Source of the DNA: Paenibacillus sp. FSL W8-0186 | Lineage (GTDB): Bacteria > Bacillota > Bacilli > Paenibacillales > Paenibacillaceae | Assembly (NCBI RefSeq): GCF_037969765.1 | Contig: NZ_CP150207.1 | Location: 2,156,001 to 2,220,000, forward strand | DNA length: 64,000 nucleotides | Direction: 5' to 3' | Position numbers and translations under genes: made by a program | In this document: piece after piece, positions 9,126 through 18,129 of the stretch | Numbering within the stretch: the stretch's first letter is position 1 | Layout: each line of letters starts with the position of its first letter | The notes under the pieces: generated by a model | Seen by the model: only the letters and a program-made list of their open reading frames with translations | Told to the model about the DNA's origin: nothing | The model's database searches: none

Positions 9126-10607
9126 ATGATCAAATTTGTGCATGATATTCTGGAACGGTCTAGTCGACAGCATCCTACAAAATGTGCGCTTCAAGCGGGT
9201 TCAAATTATTATACTTATCAGGACATAAATTCCGAAGTCATTCGCTTTGAAACTTACTTGCGTAATCAAGGAGTTACAAAGGGTGATCGAATTATCATTT
9301 TGCTCCCTAATAGTTTTCTATCGGTTGTTTCCATATTCTCGTCATCTAGGTTAGGGGCGGTTTTCGTTCATCTCAATGAAGAAATTGTCACTCAGAACTT
9401 AAAGCATATTATCGAAGATTGCGAACCGAAAGTGATCGTTACGAATACAAAAAATAAAGCAAAGCACTCCCTTCCGTGGCATCGATTCATCGTAGTTGAA
9501 GAAGAGTTATATGATTGCACTGTACCATCGAATCAAATAAGCTCCGAAGTCACAACTCATATCGAAGAGGGGGACTTGGTTTGCCTAATTTACACATCGG
9601 GAAGTACAGGTAAGCCTAAGGCAGTCATGTCATCGCATGCCAATGTAACCTTTGCCGCTAATGCGATTCAGAATTGCCTTCATGTGAAAGAACAAGACAT
9701 CATTGGGCTATTTTTGCCTTTTTCCTTCGATTATGGAATGTACCAGATTTTCCTGACGTTCCAAGTGGGAGCCAAGCTTGTGTTATTTCCAATAGAAACT
9801 GCCGGTTTGAAGATGATTAAATCGATTCATGAATTTGGTATTACGGGCTTGCCTATCGTTCCATCTATGGTCCAATCTATATCGGCTCAATTCAATAGGG
9901 AAAACCGGCCGGTTAACAGCTTGAGGTTCATTACAAGCACCGGCGAGAAGCTCAAGAGAGCAAATATACATCAATTGCTTACCATGTTTCCCCAGTTACT
10001 CTTATATTCCATGTACGGTCTTACAGAATGCAAGAGAGTATCGATATTGCCATCCGAAGAGATTATTGAAAAAATCGATTCCATCGGAAAACCTCTGCCC
10101 GGAACCGAGTGCATGATTATTAATAGGGATGGGGAGAAACTGCCTCCAAACGAAATTGGTGAATTAGTCGTTAAGGGACCGCATGTGATGAAAGGCTATT
10201 GGAACAATAGTAATAAAAATACAAAAATTAACTTTGGCACATGGAACGATGAAAATGTCTTGTATACAGGTGATATGTGTAGTATAGATGAACACGGTTA
10301 CCTCTATTTCCATGGTAGAGAGGATGATATTTTCAAAAAGAACGGTTATCGGATCAGTTCAATTGACGTCGAGACAGCGGCAATGGAAATTCCGAATGTC
10401 GTCCAAGCCGCTTTAGTTGTAGCTGAAGAAGTCACTTGTTTATTCGTTGTAACCAATCTTTCTGAGAATGATCTCCGTAAAGAGCTAAGCGAACGAATTG
10501 ATAAATATGCGATGCCTAACAAAATTAATATCGTGCCTTCATTACCTTTAACATCACACAGCAAGGTAGATAAGAAGAAACTTAAAACCTTCTTTAGCGA
10601 AGTCTAG
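9126..10607 (+). CDS. AMP-forming acyl/aminoacyl-ACP ligase (adenylation domain)
   Basis: A 493-residue ANL-superfamily enzyme. The P-loop motif is LIYTSGSTGKPKA, the A5-like motif YGLTE, the hinge TGDMCSIDEHGYLYFHGRED, and the C-terminal catalytic Lys lies in SHSKVDKKKL. There is no fused carrier or condensation domain, so it should adenylate a carboxylic or amino acid and load it onto the ACP encoded 37 bp upstream. In butirosin this step is done by an ATP-grasp ligase (BtrJ); in macrolactam starter pathways (VinN type) by an ANL enzyme, so this cluster resembles the latter here. Substrate not predictable by eye. Confidence 0.85.
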   Translation: MIKFVHDILERSSRQHPTKCALQAGSNYYTYQDINSEVIRFETYLRNQGVTKGDRIIILLPNSFLSVVSIFSSSRLGAVFVHLNEEIVTQNLKHIIEDCEPKVIVTNTKNKAKHSLPWHRFIVVEEELYDCTVPSNQISSEVTTHIEEGDLVCLIYTSGSTGKPKAVMSSHANVTFAANAIQNCLHVKEQDIIGLFLPFSFDYGMYQIFLTFQVGAKLVLFPIETAGLKMIKSIHEFGITGLPIVPSMVQSISAQFNRENRPVNSLRFITSTGEKLKRANIHQLLTMFPQLLLYSMYGLTECKRVSILPSEEIIEKIDSIGKPLPGTECMIINRDGEKLPPNEIGELVVKGPHVMKGYWNNSNKNTKINFGTWNDENVLYTGDMCSIDEHGYLYFHGREDDIFKKNGYRISSIDVETAAMEIPNVVQAALVVAEEVTCLFVVTNLSENDLRKELSERIDKYAMPNKINIVPSLPLTSHSKVDKKKLKTFFSEV

Positions 10608-10648
10608 AGTCAAGATGTCAAGGTCATGATGCTAGAAGGAGCGTAATT

Positions 10649-11884
10649 ATGGATTTACAACACTTGGTTAGTAAGTACGGTAGTCCGTTATATACATACG
10701 ATTTGGCTGAATTGAAGTCGGCCTTTAAGAGATTATTCAATTCGTTACCCGACGGTTCCATATTATTTTATTCATTAAAAGCAAATCCAAATCCTTATAT
10801 AGTCAAAGAATTAGTAAAGCAGGGTTGCCGTTGTGAGGTCTCTTCAATAGCAGAGTTAAGAGTAGCCTTGCAAGCAGGAGGTATAGCGGAACAAATATTA
10901 TATACCGGGCCGGCCAAAACGAACAATGAAATGGAAGAAGCACTCAAACTTGGCGTAATTAAGTATTCATGTGAATCGACGAATGAACTGAACAAACTTT
11001 CACGTTTGGCTGATAAACACCGGAAGAAGGTTCAAGTCATCTTACGTGTGAACCCTAATCATAAATATCTTCGCTCTAGTTTGTCTATGACCGGTGTAGC
11101 GTCTCAGTTCGGCATTGATGAAAACAAAGTCGCGGAAATACCTCTTGAGTTTATCTCTTCTCCCTATATGGATATTATTGGGTTCCATGTGTTTAATGGC
11201 ACCAACTCGAATGACGTTAACAGCATGATCTCGTCCTTCACATACTCCATACAGATGGCTAAACGATTATCGGAACAACTAGGAATCAGTCTTAAGTTTT
11301 TGGACCTTGGCGGGGGATTTGGGCATCCGTACGCTAAAAAAGGGAATTCCGCAGACTTTTCTTCTATTAAGACAGAGATTAGTGCTGTTCTCGATCTGGA
11401 ACTTGCCGATTGGAGGCAGCAATTACCGGAAATCGCTTTCGAGTCTGGAAGAAATTTGGTTGCGGCGTGTGGCCAATATGTGTGCACAGTTGAAGAAATT
11501 AAGGAGAGTAAGGGTGAAAAATTTATTATCCTTGACGGTGGAATTAACCACTTAGGCGGGATGTCAGGTTTGGGAAGAATGCAAAAGTTTGATATGGATT
11601 ATATTTGCCAGAATGATCATGCTTCTACTGACACGATTTCCGCAGCCATGGTAGGTCCCTTGTGTACCCCATTAGACTTGCTGAGAAGAAGCCAAGAAAC
11701 TCAAAGCCTATGCGTTCAAGACATTATTGTCATTCCTAACGTTGGCGCTTACGGATTGACGGCTAGTTTAATGGGTTTTTTAAGTAGAGAAACTCCGGTT
11801 GAGGTCATTTATGAGGATCATACTGTTTGTAATGCGACTCAAATTATTCTGAATCGACAGACCATCGACAATAAAAAGGGGTGA
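10649..11884 (+). CDS. PLP-dependent decarboxylase, DapDC/BtrK-like
   Basis: A 411-residue fold-type III decarboxylase. The PLP Lys is in YSLKANPNP (Lys44). The phosphate-binding LDLGGGFGHPY, the FESGRNLVAACG segment, LDGGINHLGG, and the active-site GPLCTPLDLL (with the catalytic Cys) all match the diaminopimelate/ornithine decarboxylase superfamily. The GPLCTPLD form is found in enzymes acting on carrier-linked substrates rather than in LysA. No lysine pathway genes are adjacent. BtrK and VinO of this family decarboxylate ACP-bound glutamate or 3-methylaspartate, and gene order (ACP, ligase, decarboxylase) supports the same use here. Confidence 0.85.
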   Translation: MDLQHLVSKYGSPLYTYDLAELKSAFKRLFNSLPDGSILFYSLKANPNPYIVKELVKQGCRCEVSSIAELRVALQAGGIAEQILYTGPAKTNNEMEEALKLGVIKYSCESTNELNKLSRLADKHRKKVQVILRVNPNHKYLRSSLSMTGVASQFGIDENKVAEIPLEFISSPYMDIIGFHVFNGTNSNDVNSMISSFTYSIQMAKRLSEQLGISLKFLDLGGGFGHPYAKKGNSADFSSIKTEISAVLDLELADWRQQLPEIAFESGRNLVAACGQYVCTVEEIKESKGEKFIILDGGINHLGGMSGLGRMQKFDMDYICQNDHASTDTISAAMVGPLCTPLDLLRRSQETQSLCVQDIIVIPNVGAYGLTASLMGFLSRETPVEVIYEDHTVCNATQIILNRQTIDNKKG

Positions 11885-12927
11885 AGGCAACTTTGGATTC
11901 AGTAAAGTTACCTATTTGCATGCCGACGGTTAGAGGCTACCTTAATCATGCCTATCAGCTATCCATTCTAGAACATATAGAAGAAGCAAAAGTATGGATT
12001 TACATGAACTATATCCAATTAGTATCTGAGATCGGCAATAGCCAGTTTCCAGTTACCTATTATTTACCTGATTATATAGGTTACAACTGGAGTATATTAA
12101 CCCCTTGGTTTGATTACCAAGTTATTACTAGAGATTTCGTAGTTGAGCACAATTTGGATTTTCATAAACTTATTAAGAATGCTTTTAGTACGAAGCAATA
12201 TGTATTTTTATATGTAAATAATAAATATATACCCAATACACCTGCAGCAATAAGTCAGACAGACAACAATCACCATATTTTACTGCATGGATATGATGCA
12301 GCTACTGAAGAAGTATATTTTCAAGGCTACGATTCGAGGCGGCAGTTTACAGAAAGGGTAATCCATATTGATCAGCTGAAGATAGCGTATTTTAACAATA
12401 AATATGACTATGAACGGTATGAGAATCGGATGTTTCTGCTGAAAGTGCGAGAGGACGAAGGGTTTAAACTGGATTTGGACATCAGCCATATTATTGATCA
12501 ACTGATTTCGTTCAGAGATTCTAAAAGAGTGATCCATAATGTTTTTGATTACCATTCCGACTTTAAGTATCGTTACGGCCTAAACGTCTACGATAGTCTG
12601 CTTGAAAATCTTAGGCAGTTTATAAACGGGAATACGGAACAATTAAGGACAAAATTAACAATACCATTGCATGTTATCATGGAGCATAAGCATTTGATGG
12701 TCAAACGATTGAGATTTATTGAAAAGTGTTACCCGGATATCAATCTCAAAGAGTCTATAGACGATATGATGTTGTTGAAAACAACGTTCGAGAAGCTAAG
12801 AAATCTAACACAGAAATTTGAGGTAACCGGTAATAAAGAAATCATTCATAGAATGGTTTGCACGATCGAAGAGACAGGAGAAAAAGAGTATAGCATGTTA
12901 ACTAAGTTAATTCATAGTTTATCATAA
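11881..12927 (+). CDS. BtrH/C39-like protein, putative acyltransferase
   Basis: A 348-residue protein. The first 170 residues look like the papain-type BtrH N-terminal / C39-like domain: a Cys near the start (Cys13) and a HHILLHGYD motif (131-139) followed by a VYFQGYDS strand. The rest is helical. Relatives are frequent beside Paenibacillus and Bacillus natural-product genes. BtrH itself moves the finished side chain from the ACP onto the aminoglycoside, so a transfer or release role is the best guess. The catalytic Cys is not firmly assigned. Start is GTG overlapping the decarboxylase stop. It is the last gene before a strong terminator. Confidence 0.55.
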   Translation: MKATLDSVKLPICMPTVRGYLNHAYQLSILEHIEEAKVWIYMNYIQLVSEIGNSQFPVTYYLPDYIGYNWSILTPWFDYQVITRDFVVEHNLDFHKLIKNAFSTKQYVFLYVNNKYIPNTPAAISQTDNNHHILLHGYDAATEEVYFQGYDSRRQFTERVIHIDQLKIAYFNNKYDYERYENRMFLLKVREDEGFKLDLDISHIIDQLISFRDSKRVIHNVFDYHSDFKYRYGLNVYDSLLENLRQFINGNTEQLRTKLTIPLHVIMEHKHLMVKRLRFIEKCYPDINLKESIDDMMLLKTTFEKLRNLTQKFEVTGNKEIIHRMVCTIEETGEKEYSMLTKLIHSLS

Positions 12928-13067
12928 TGATAATCTAGAGGAGTGTTCTTAGGGATATTGACGAAGAACAAATGAACACTGTGTTAATTAGTGGTGCTAT
13001 GCCGATTGAGTATCGGTAAATGTCGTCGATAGTGCTCTCGGAAATATGGACTTTCTCTTTTATGGTT

Positions 13068-13107
13068 AACGGTCAGGGAGCATTCAATGCATCTGACCGT
13101 TTTTTTG
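13068..13107 (+). terminator. Rho-independent terminator of biosynthetic operon
   Basis: A perfect 9-bp stem (AACGGTCAG 13068-13076 with CTGACCGTT 13093-13101), a 16-base loop, then a run of eight T (13100-13107). It closes the plus-strand operon 6153-12927. The 140 bp before it hold no gene; an imperfect inverted repeat (GTGTTC...GAACAC) lies near 12943-12980. Confidence 0.8.
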
Positions 13108-13120
13108 GTTGAAAAATGCT

Positions 13121-13606
13121 CTAATCCTGTTTACGTTCATGATCTAGTTCATGCTGAACAACTTTCTCATGAATCTTAGACTCCAATACCTCTAAAACTT
13201 CGTCATCAAGTTTCTGGTGAGGCTGGGGATGGAACCAGTGAACCTCTCCTTTATGAACAAACCCTTTGTATTCATTTCCCTGCATCTGCAAAGAAAATTG
13301 CTTGCGCTCATGAGGGGTATCTTCAAATAAAGGTTTTATTTTTTCAAAATCTTGAATATCATTCGAAACTCCATGATGTCTTATTAATGAGTATATGGCA
13401 GATTCAATTCGCTTTACTCTACTTTCATCCATCGTTTGCTTGGGGTGTGGGTTAAACCAGATAATCTCATCGCCATGAAAATGTCCCTTGAATTCTTCGC
13501 CATCCACTTTAAAAGTGAATTCAAGCAGCTCATGTGCATGATTCTCAAACATCGCTTCAACTTGGAAATCCTCAAGTTCTGGCAATGGGTTCATATCTTC
13601 AGTCAA
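13121..13606 (-). CDS. Small acidic protein with two tandem repeats
   Basis: A 161-residue hydrophilic protein of unrecognised function. It contains an internal duplication: about residues 28-75 (GEEFKGHFHGDEIIWFNPHP) and 100-150 (NEYKGFVHKGEVHWFHPQPH) share the pattern G-x-[EY]-[FY]-K-G-x-x-H-x-[GD]-E-[IV]-x-W-F-x-P-x-P, followed by a short helix. It weakly recalls small single-unit Bacillales proteins of the YheE type, which I cannot confirm. No signal peptide or membrane segment. It appears monocistronic, facing the biosynthetic operon terminator. Confidence 0.6.
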   Translation of the reverse strand: MTEDMNPLPELEDFQVEAMFENHAHELLEFTFKVDGEEFKGHFHGDEIIWFNPHPKQTMDESRVKRIESAIYSLIRHHGVSNDIQDFEKIKPLFEDTPHERKQFSLQMQGNEYKGFVHKGEVHWFHPQPHQKLDDEVLEVLESKIHEKVVQHELDHERKQD

Positions 13607-13734
13607 ATTCTTCGTCTCCCTTCAAGAAAGTTTAACGGTTTGTTGCCTATGATCCTGAGGACTTATCGGTCTGCGAAAAAAGGCTGTCACCCTGATTATT
13701 TACCAATTAGGGCGCAAATATTCTGATAGAGGTC

Positions 13735-13769
13735 GACAGCCCGGTGATGGAGGCATCAACCGGGCTGTC
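13735..13769. repeat. Perfect inverted repeat, possible terminator
   Basis: GACAGCCCGGT (13735-13745) pairs with ACCGGGCTGTC (13759-13769) around a 13-base loop just beyond the bacilliredoxin stop. It is GC-rich and placed like a terminator for that minus-strand gene, but no T-run follows on either strand. A further GGCTGTC at 13682-13688 could pair with the same arm. Confidence 0.5.
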
Positions 13770-13779
13770 TGATTTACTA

Positions 13780-14118
13780 TTAGTCCAATACTGCGGTCAT
13801 ATGCGCCTTCGTGACCGACCAGTGGGAGGTGGTCCAGTATTTGGCTTTATCCTTGATAAATATAATTTGGGGCGACTCATGCTTAACATTCAAATCCTCG
13901 GCAATTTGGTTTGACACCGGACGGGATTCGATAACCTTCACTAGCGTATAATCCAAATCTGGATTGGGCGCATCCTGCAAATATTGCTCATATTCATGAA
14001 GCGCATTGGAGCTAACAGGACAAGTTGTGCTATGTTTTAAAATCACCTGTCCGCGCTCTGTTGATTTAGCCAACATTTCATTCCACTCTTCAAGTGTCGT
14101 TATTTCTCTCCAGTTCAT
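13780..14118 (-). CDS. brxC: Monothiol bacilliredoxin YtxJ/BrxC
   Basis: A 112-residue thioredoxin-fold protein with the motif KHSTTCPVSSNAL, the single-Cys TCPVS/I signature of YtxJ (BrxC). This family reduces or senses mixed disulfides with bacillithiol, placing the host among bacillithiol-producing Firmicutes. The C-terminal ESPQIIFIKDKAKYWTTSHWSVT segment with cis-Pro is as expected. Full length, monocistronic, starting at ATG 14118. Confidence 0.9.
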   Translation of the reverse strand: MNWREITTLEEWNEMLAKSTERGQVILKHSTTCPVSSNALHEYEQYLQDAPNPDLDYTLVKVIESRPVSNQIAEDLNVKHESPQIIFIKDKAKYWTTSHWSVTKAHMTAVLD

Positions 14119-14268
14119 ACAAGTACACTCTCCTCGGTAGCCGTATTTTTAAGCATAATTATTCTTCGAATGATTGAATTTTAACATGATCGCGCCTGTA
14201 GTCAAGTTAGAGACCACACTTCGGAGGGATTACTCCTTTTGTCGTTTCTGGCAAACACGGAGGTTTAT

Positions 14269-15050
14269 ATGAAAGTAGTCATTCTCGCGGGAGGGTTCGG
14301 AACTCGCATAAGCGAAGAATCGCATTTACGTCCTAAGCCGATGATAGAGATCGGCGATGCACCGATTTTGTGGCATATTATGAAGATTTACTCTCATTAC
14401 GGCTTCAACGAATTCATCATTTGTTGCGGATACAAGGGGTATATGATTAAAGAATACTTCGCCAACTATTATTTACACCGCAGCGATATGACATTTGATT
14501 TTACTGACGAGAACAAGATGATTGTACACGCGAATGTCGCGGAGCCGTGGAAAGTCACCGTCGTGGATACGGGATTGCATACACAGACCGGCGGACGTAT
14601 TAAGCGTATCGCGCCCTATGTTGGCAATGAGCGGTTTATGATGACCTACGGCGACGGAGTTAGTGACATTGATTTATCAAACTGGTACAAACACACGAAA
14701 AGTCAGGTAAGACCGTCACATTATCGGCGATTCAACCAGGCGGGCGGTTTGGCATTCTGAGCATCAACGACCGAGACGGGACAATTACTGGCTTTCACGA
14801 AAAAGTGCAGGAGGACGGTGTTTGGATAAACGCAGGGTTCATGGTGATGGAACCTGAAGTCTTTGATTATATCGATGGAGATTCAACGATTTTTGAGCGC
14901 AGCCCGCTTGAGCGCTTGAGCGCAAATGGCAAGCTCGGTGTATATAAGCATAATAAATTCTGGGCCTGCATGGATACGGCGCGGGATAAAAGCGCGCTCG
15001 AAGCTGATTGGGCAAACGGCAATGCGAAGTGGAAAGTGTGGGAGGAATAA
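14269..15050 (+). pseudogene. rfbF: Glucose-1-phosphate cytidylyltransferase, frameshifted
   Basis: The first part reads as an RfbF nucleotidyltransferase: MKVVILAGGFGTRISEES at the start, then RPKPMIEIGDAPILWHIMK and MMTYGDGVSDID. Reading then leaves frame in an A-run at 14698-14701; restoring one base continues as KSGKTVTLSAIQPGGRFGIL and runs through INAGFMVMEPEVFDYI to 15050. The repaired protein would be about 260 residues, normal for CDP-glucose synthesis enzymes (about 257). Start at 14269 fits a GGAGG site at 14258-14262. No CDP-sugar partner genes are near. A one-base sequencing error in a homopolymer is an alternative. Confidence 0.8.
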
Positions 15051-15102
15051 TATCCTATTGATTGCATCTATTTTTGAACCTTGACAAGAACCCCTTCCAA
15101 TA

Positions 15103-15147
15103 AAACAAGTTATAGAGCGAACAGTTTAGTTCGTCTATAACTTGTTT
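15103..15147. terminator. Long inverted repeat between convergent genes
   Basis: AAACAAGTTATA (15103-15114) pairs with TATAACTTGTTT (15136-15147), and an inner CGAAC/GTTCG stem extends it. It lies between the rfbF-like pseudogene and the convergent SDR gene and could end transcription from both sides; the A- and T-rich ends serve as weak U-tracts. Confidence 0.5.
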
Positions 15148-15230
15148 CCGGGAAAAGGCTGGAATCGAATTACGCCAAAACAAATAGGGACGGATTCACG
15201 ATAACATTGTTCCTGTTTTCTAATTCCTAT

Positions 15231-15992
15231 TTATAACAAGATATTTGTTGCCCCACCATCAACAACAAATTCTGCTCCTGTTGAGAAGGAGGAGTCATCA
15301 GATGCAAGGAATAGTACAAGTTGTGCTACTTCCTTCGGATTTCCCATTCTTCCTAATGGATATGCGGCATCTAATTCCTCTTTAGAAGCGTGTGTGACTT
15401 CTGACGCGTATTCTGCCATACCTGTTGTGATGTAACCAGGATGAATGGAGTTAATGCGAATTCCTCTTGATGCATATTCCGCAGCTGCATCTTTCGTCAT
15501 AACTCGTACAGCTCCTTTACTTGCGCCGTAAAGCAGATGACCAGGAGCTCCCATTAGACCGGCAATGGAGGAAGCGTTAATAACAGAGCCTTTATTCTGC
15601 TTCTCCATTACTGGAAGAACGTGTTTCAATCCAAGGAATACACCGGTGACATTAATCCCCATGAGTTTATTCCATGTATCCAGCTCAATTTCAGGAATCG
15701 GCTTGATAATATAAATGCCTGCATTGTTAAACAGAACATCAATTTTACCGAATTTTTCTGTTGATTGGGACACGACATTTTTCCAGTCCCCCTCGTTGCT
15801 AACATCATGTTTAATGAAGAGTGCATCTTCGTTAATCGCCTTTATTTCCTGCAAGGCCTTCTCGCCTTCATTTTCGTTGACATCTGTAATGACTACTTTT
15901 GCTCCCTCTTTTGCAAACAGTAATGCCGTCTGTCTCCCAATCCCAGCAGCGCCGCCTGTAATGATTGCAACTTTATCAACTAATTTTTCCAT
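15231..15992 (-). CDS. SDR-family oxidoreductase
   Basis: A 253-residue classical short-chain dehydrogenase. The cofactor motif is TGGAAGIGR, then NNAGIY, the catalytic Ser in NASSIAG, YGASK for Tyr/Lys, and HPGYITTGM after it; the Asp after the second strand (ITDVNE) favours NAD. The end (GAEFVVDGGAT) is typical of glucose 1-dehydrogenase or 3-oxoacyl-ACP reductase relatives, and substrate is not predictable. I chose ATG 15992 because ACCTCCC on the plus strand at 15999-16005 gives a GGGAGGT ribosome site; an in-frame extension to 16046 has none. Confidence 0.85.
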   Translation of the reverse strand: MEKLVDKVAIITGGAAGIGRQTALLFAKEGAKVVITDVNENEGEKALQEIKAINEDALFIKHDVSNEGDWKNVVSQSTEKFGKIDVLFNNAGIYIIKPIPEIELDTWNKLMGINVTGVFLGLKHVLPVMEKQNKGSVINASSIAGLMGAPGHLLYGASKGAVRVMTKDAAAEYASRGIRINSIHPGYITTGMAEYASEVTHASKEELDAAYPLGRMGNPKEVAQLVLFLASDDSSFSTGAEFVVDGGATNILL

Positions 15993-16247
15993 ACTTAGAC
16001 CTCCCAGTGAAATCCTGATGATTGTTATTTTCTTATCTTGCTTCATACGAACAAGAACAATACTGATAAAAAAATATTCGTATCAATTAAGGAGGATTCC
16101 ATCATTAAATAAACCAACTTTTGTTAACTGATCCCTATGGGTAAACACAGTTATAAAAAAGATAAATTTAAGGCCACGGAGTAATCCGTGGCCAGAGGTA
16201 AGCAAATACTTATTATCCATATAATCAAAGATACATATCATACCCGT

Positions 16248-16614
16248 TCAGCTTTTGACTTGTAAATTTGGCATCTGTTGTAGCTGATCATGTTCGGAAC
16301 GATCCAAATGAGCAAGCCCCCATTCATGCATCATGAACAATACAGGCTTTAATGTTTCTCCATACCCGGTGACGGAGTATTCAACTTTAGGCGGTACCTG
16401 CGGGTGAACAATGCGTCGAATTAGGCCCTGTTCCTCCAGCTCTCTTAACTGACTGGTGAGCATTTTTTGCGTAATCGATGGAATAAGCTGCTTCAATTCA
16501 CTGAACCGTTTGGTCCCCGCCGTAGAGCAGGTGCAGTAAAATAATGGACTTCCACTTACCTGAGATGATACTTAGTGTTTTTTCTACTTTGCATAAGGAT
16601 GGTACGACCTTCAT
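16248..16614 (-). pseudogene. HxlR-family regulator, frameshifted
   Basis: The C-terminal 82 residues (LKQLIPSITQKMLTSQLREL through MMHEWGL) are a clear HxlR/MarR-like winged helix. The N-terminal part is present in another frame from ATG 16614 (MKVVPSLCKVEKTLSIISGK, then WKSIILLHLLYGG). The frames separate at a C4 run (16515-16518, G4 on the coding strand); removing one base restores GTKRFSELKQL. HxlR proteins often control adjacent oxidoreductases, here perhaps the SDR gene or the divergent CynX-like transporter. Either a real pseudogene or a homopolymer sequencing error. Confidence 0.8.
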
Positions 16615-16751
16615 TACCTTCACCTCACCTCTTTTGTAGTATCATTTAGGATACAATACCACTTTATTGTGCGTACTTTCACCTGAGAAAGTTCGATATT
16701 ATAATGACCCCAGTAGCGATCGCAACTACTTAACATATAGGGGTGAAGGAA

Positions 16752-17944
16752 ATGAATAAAACAGTATCAGGCGGCTTACTGATGGCTGCTCTCTTTTTGG
16801 CTGCACTTAATTTAAGATTGTCCATTAACTCTATTTCACCGATATTGGAGTCGATCCGGAATGAGTTAAACATGAGCGCTTCGCTGGCAAGCTTGCTCAC
16901 AACAATTCCCGTACTCTGTATGGGGATCTTCTCGCCGTTGGCCGCTAAAATTAGCGGCCGCTGGGGACTGGAGCGTGTGATCAGTTGGTCTTTGCTTTTG
17001 ATTGGAGCGGGGACGTTACTGCGATTTTTTGCAAATTCCACGATTTCGTTAATTATAACGGCTCTTATAGCCCGGGCAGGCATTGCGTCAGTAGGTCCGC
17101 TACTGTCCGGATTTATTAAGCGGTACTTCGTTTCAACCGTTCCGTCCATGATGCCGTTTATACACTCGCCTTAACGATAGGTGCAGCGCTTGCTTCGGGA
17201 ATATCTGCACCGCTGCAAACTTGGCTAAATTCATGGCAGGGGGCGCTCGCGGTTTGGGGGATATTGGGGATCATAGCTGTTGGTGTGTGGGCACTTCTTT
17301 TGCGTCGAATCAAGCACGGTACAGATTCTGGAACCAATCATTCCTCAGGGAAAATTCCCTGGGGAAATACCAAAGCATGGTTTCTAACGTTATCATTTGG
17401 CTTATTGGCTATGTTATTTTATGCGGTAACGGCTTGGCTGCCCCCGATGATTCAAAGTATGGGCTACAGTAAATGGTATGCGGCTAACGCATTAACGATC
17501 TTTGCCGTAGTTCAAATTCCCGCAGGACTGTTGATGCGTTCCTTATTGAAAAAAGTCACGTCCCGGTTGCTTTGGCTCATCGTTGCATCCCTGGTTGAAT
17601 TAGCAGGCTTCATCATGATTATGTTCGCCATACAGCCTTGGATCGCAGCCATGTTGATCGGACTAGGAGCGGGAACGCTGTTTTCATTGAATTTATTGCT
17701 ACCCATCGATATGACCGGCAATCCGCAGGAAGCTGCTTCTTGGGCAGCAATGACTCAATCTGTCGGTTACGTCATAGGTGCAGCAGGGCCCTTGATCCTT
17801 GGCTGGATACATGATACGACGCACAGCTTCTCAGCAGCCATCATTGGTATGATCATAGTAAATCTGCTCATGATGGGGTTTCAGTATTTGGCCGTGTCCA
17901 AGAAACCTATGAAACAAGCAGATGGCATAGTGCGTAATGCATAA
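16752..17944 (+). pseudogene. CynX/NimT-type MFS transporter, frameshifted
   Basis: Residues 1-137 (LAALNLRLSINSISPILESI, then GPLLSGFIKRYF) belong to a CynX-like major facilitator, but the frame ends at 17174. In the next frame the protein resumes as VYTLALTIGAALASGISAPL and continues through helices 6-12 to 17944. Adding one base near 17153 (CATGATG-CCG) restores a full-length protein of about 397 residues. Start at ATG 16752; an upstream GTG at 16743 is in frame but less likely. It is divergent from the equally frameshifted HxlR gene. Confidence 0.8.
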
Positions 17945-17984
17945 TTCGATATATGAAAGTTGAATTCAGTAAACTGAAATGATC

Positions 17985-18059
17985 GTGTATAATTGTGGAA
18001 GAAGCTTAGACAACAAATGACCCAGCCTAGGATGAGAGTTATCTAAGGCTGGGTCGTTT
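17985..18059 (+). repeat. 75-bp hairpin repeat, copy A
   Basis: Starts with a conserved GGAAGAAGCTtAGACAACAAA block and ends in a stem GACCCAGCCT (18019-18028) / AGGCTGGGTC (18046-18055) followed by GTTT. A second copy is at 20558-20632 in the same orientation. Base differences between the copies keep the stem paired. It lies between the MFS pseudogene and the P-loop kinase gene and may act as a terminator or attenuator. Confidence 0.7.
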
Positions 18060-18129
18060 CGTAAAATGCTTCCCCTATAGGTAAAAGAAAAATGGAAATG
18101 AATAATATGAGTAAAAGGGTGGTGATCGT

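Noticed and set aside
10649..11884. LysA (lysine biosynthesis)
   Set aside because: The GPLCTPLD active-site form and the ACP/ligase neighbourhood fit carrier-linked decarboxylases better than free diaminopimelate decarboxylase.
14698..14704. Programmed ribosomal frameshift in the rfbF-like gene
   Set aside because: No slippery heptamer with downstream structure typical of programmed shifts, and RfbF is not known to use one; a one-base loss in an A-run is simpler.
15715..16131. Plus-strand ORF opposite the SDR gene
   Set aside because: Mirrors the SDR coding frame; Ser/Thr-rich shadow without motifs.
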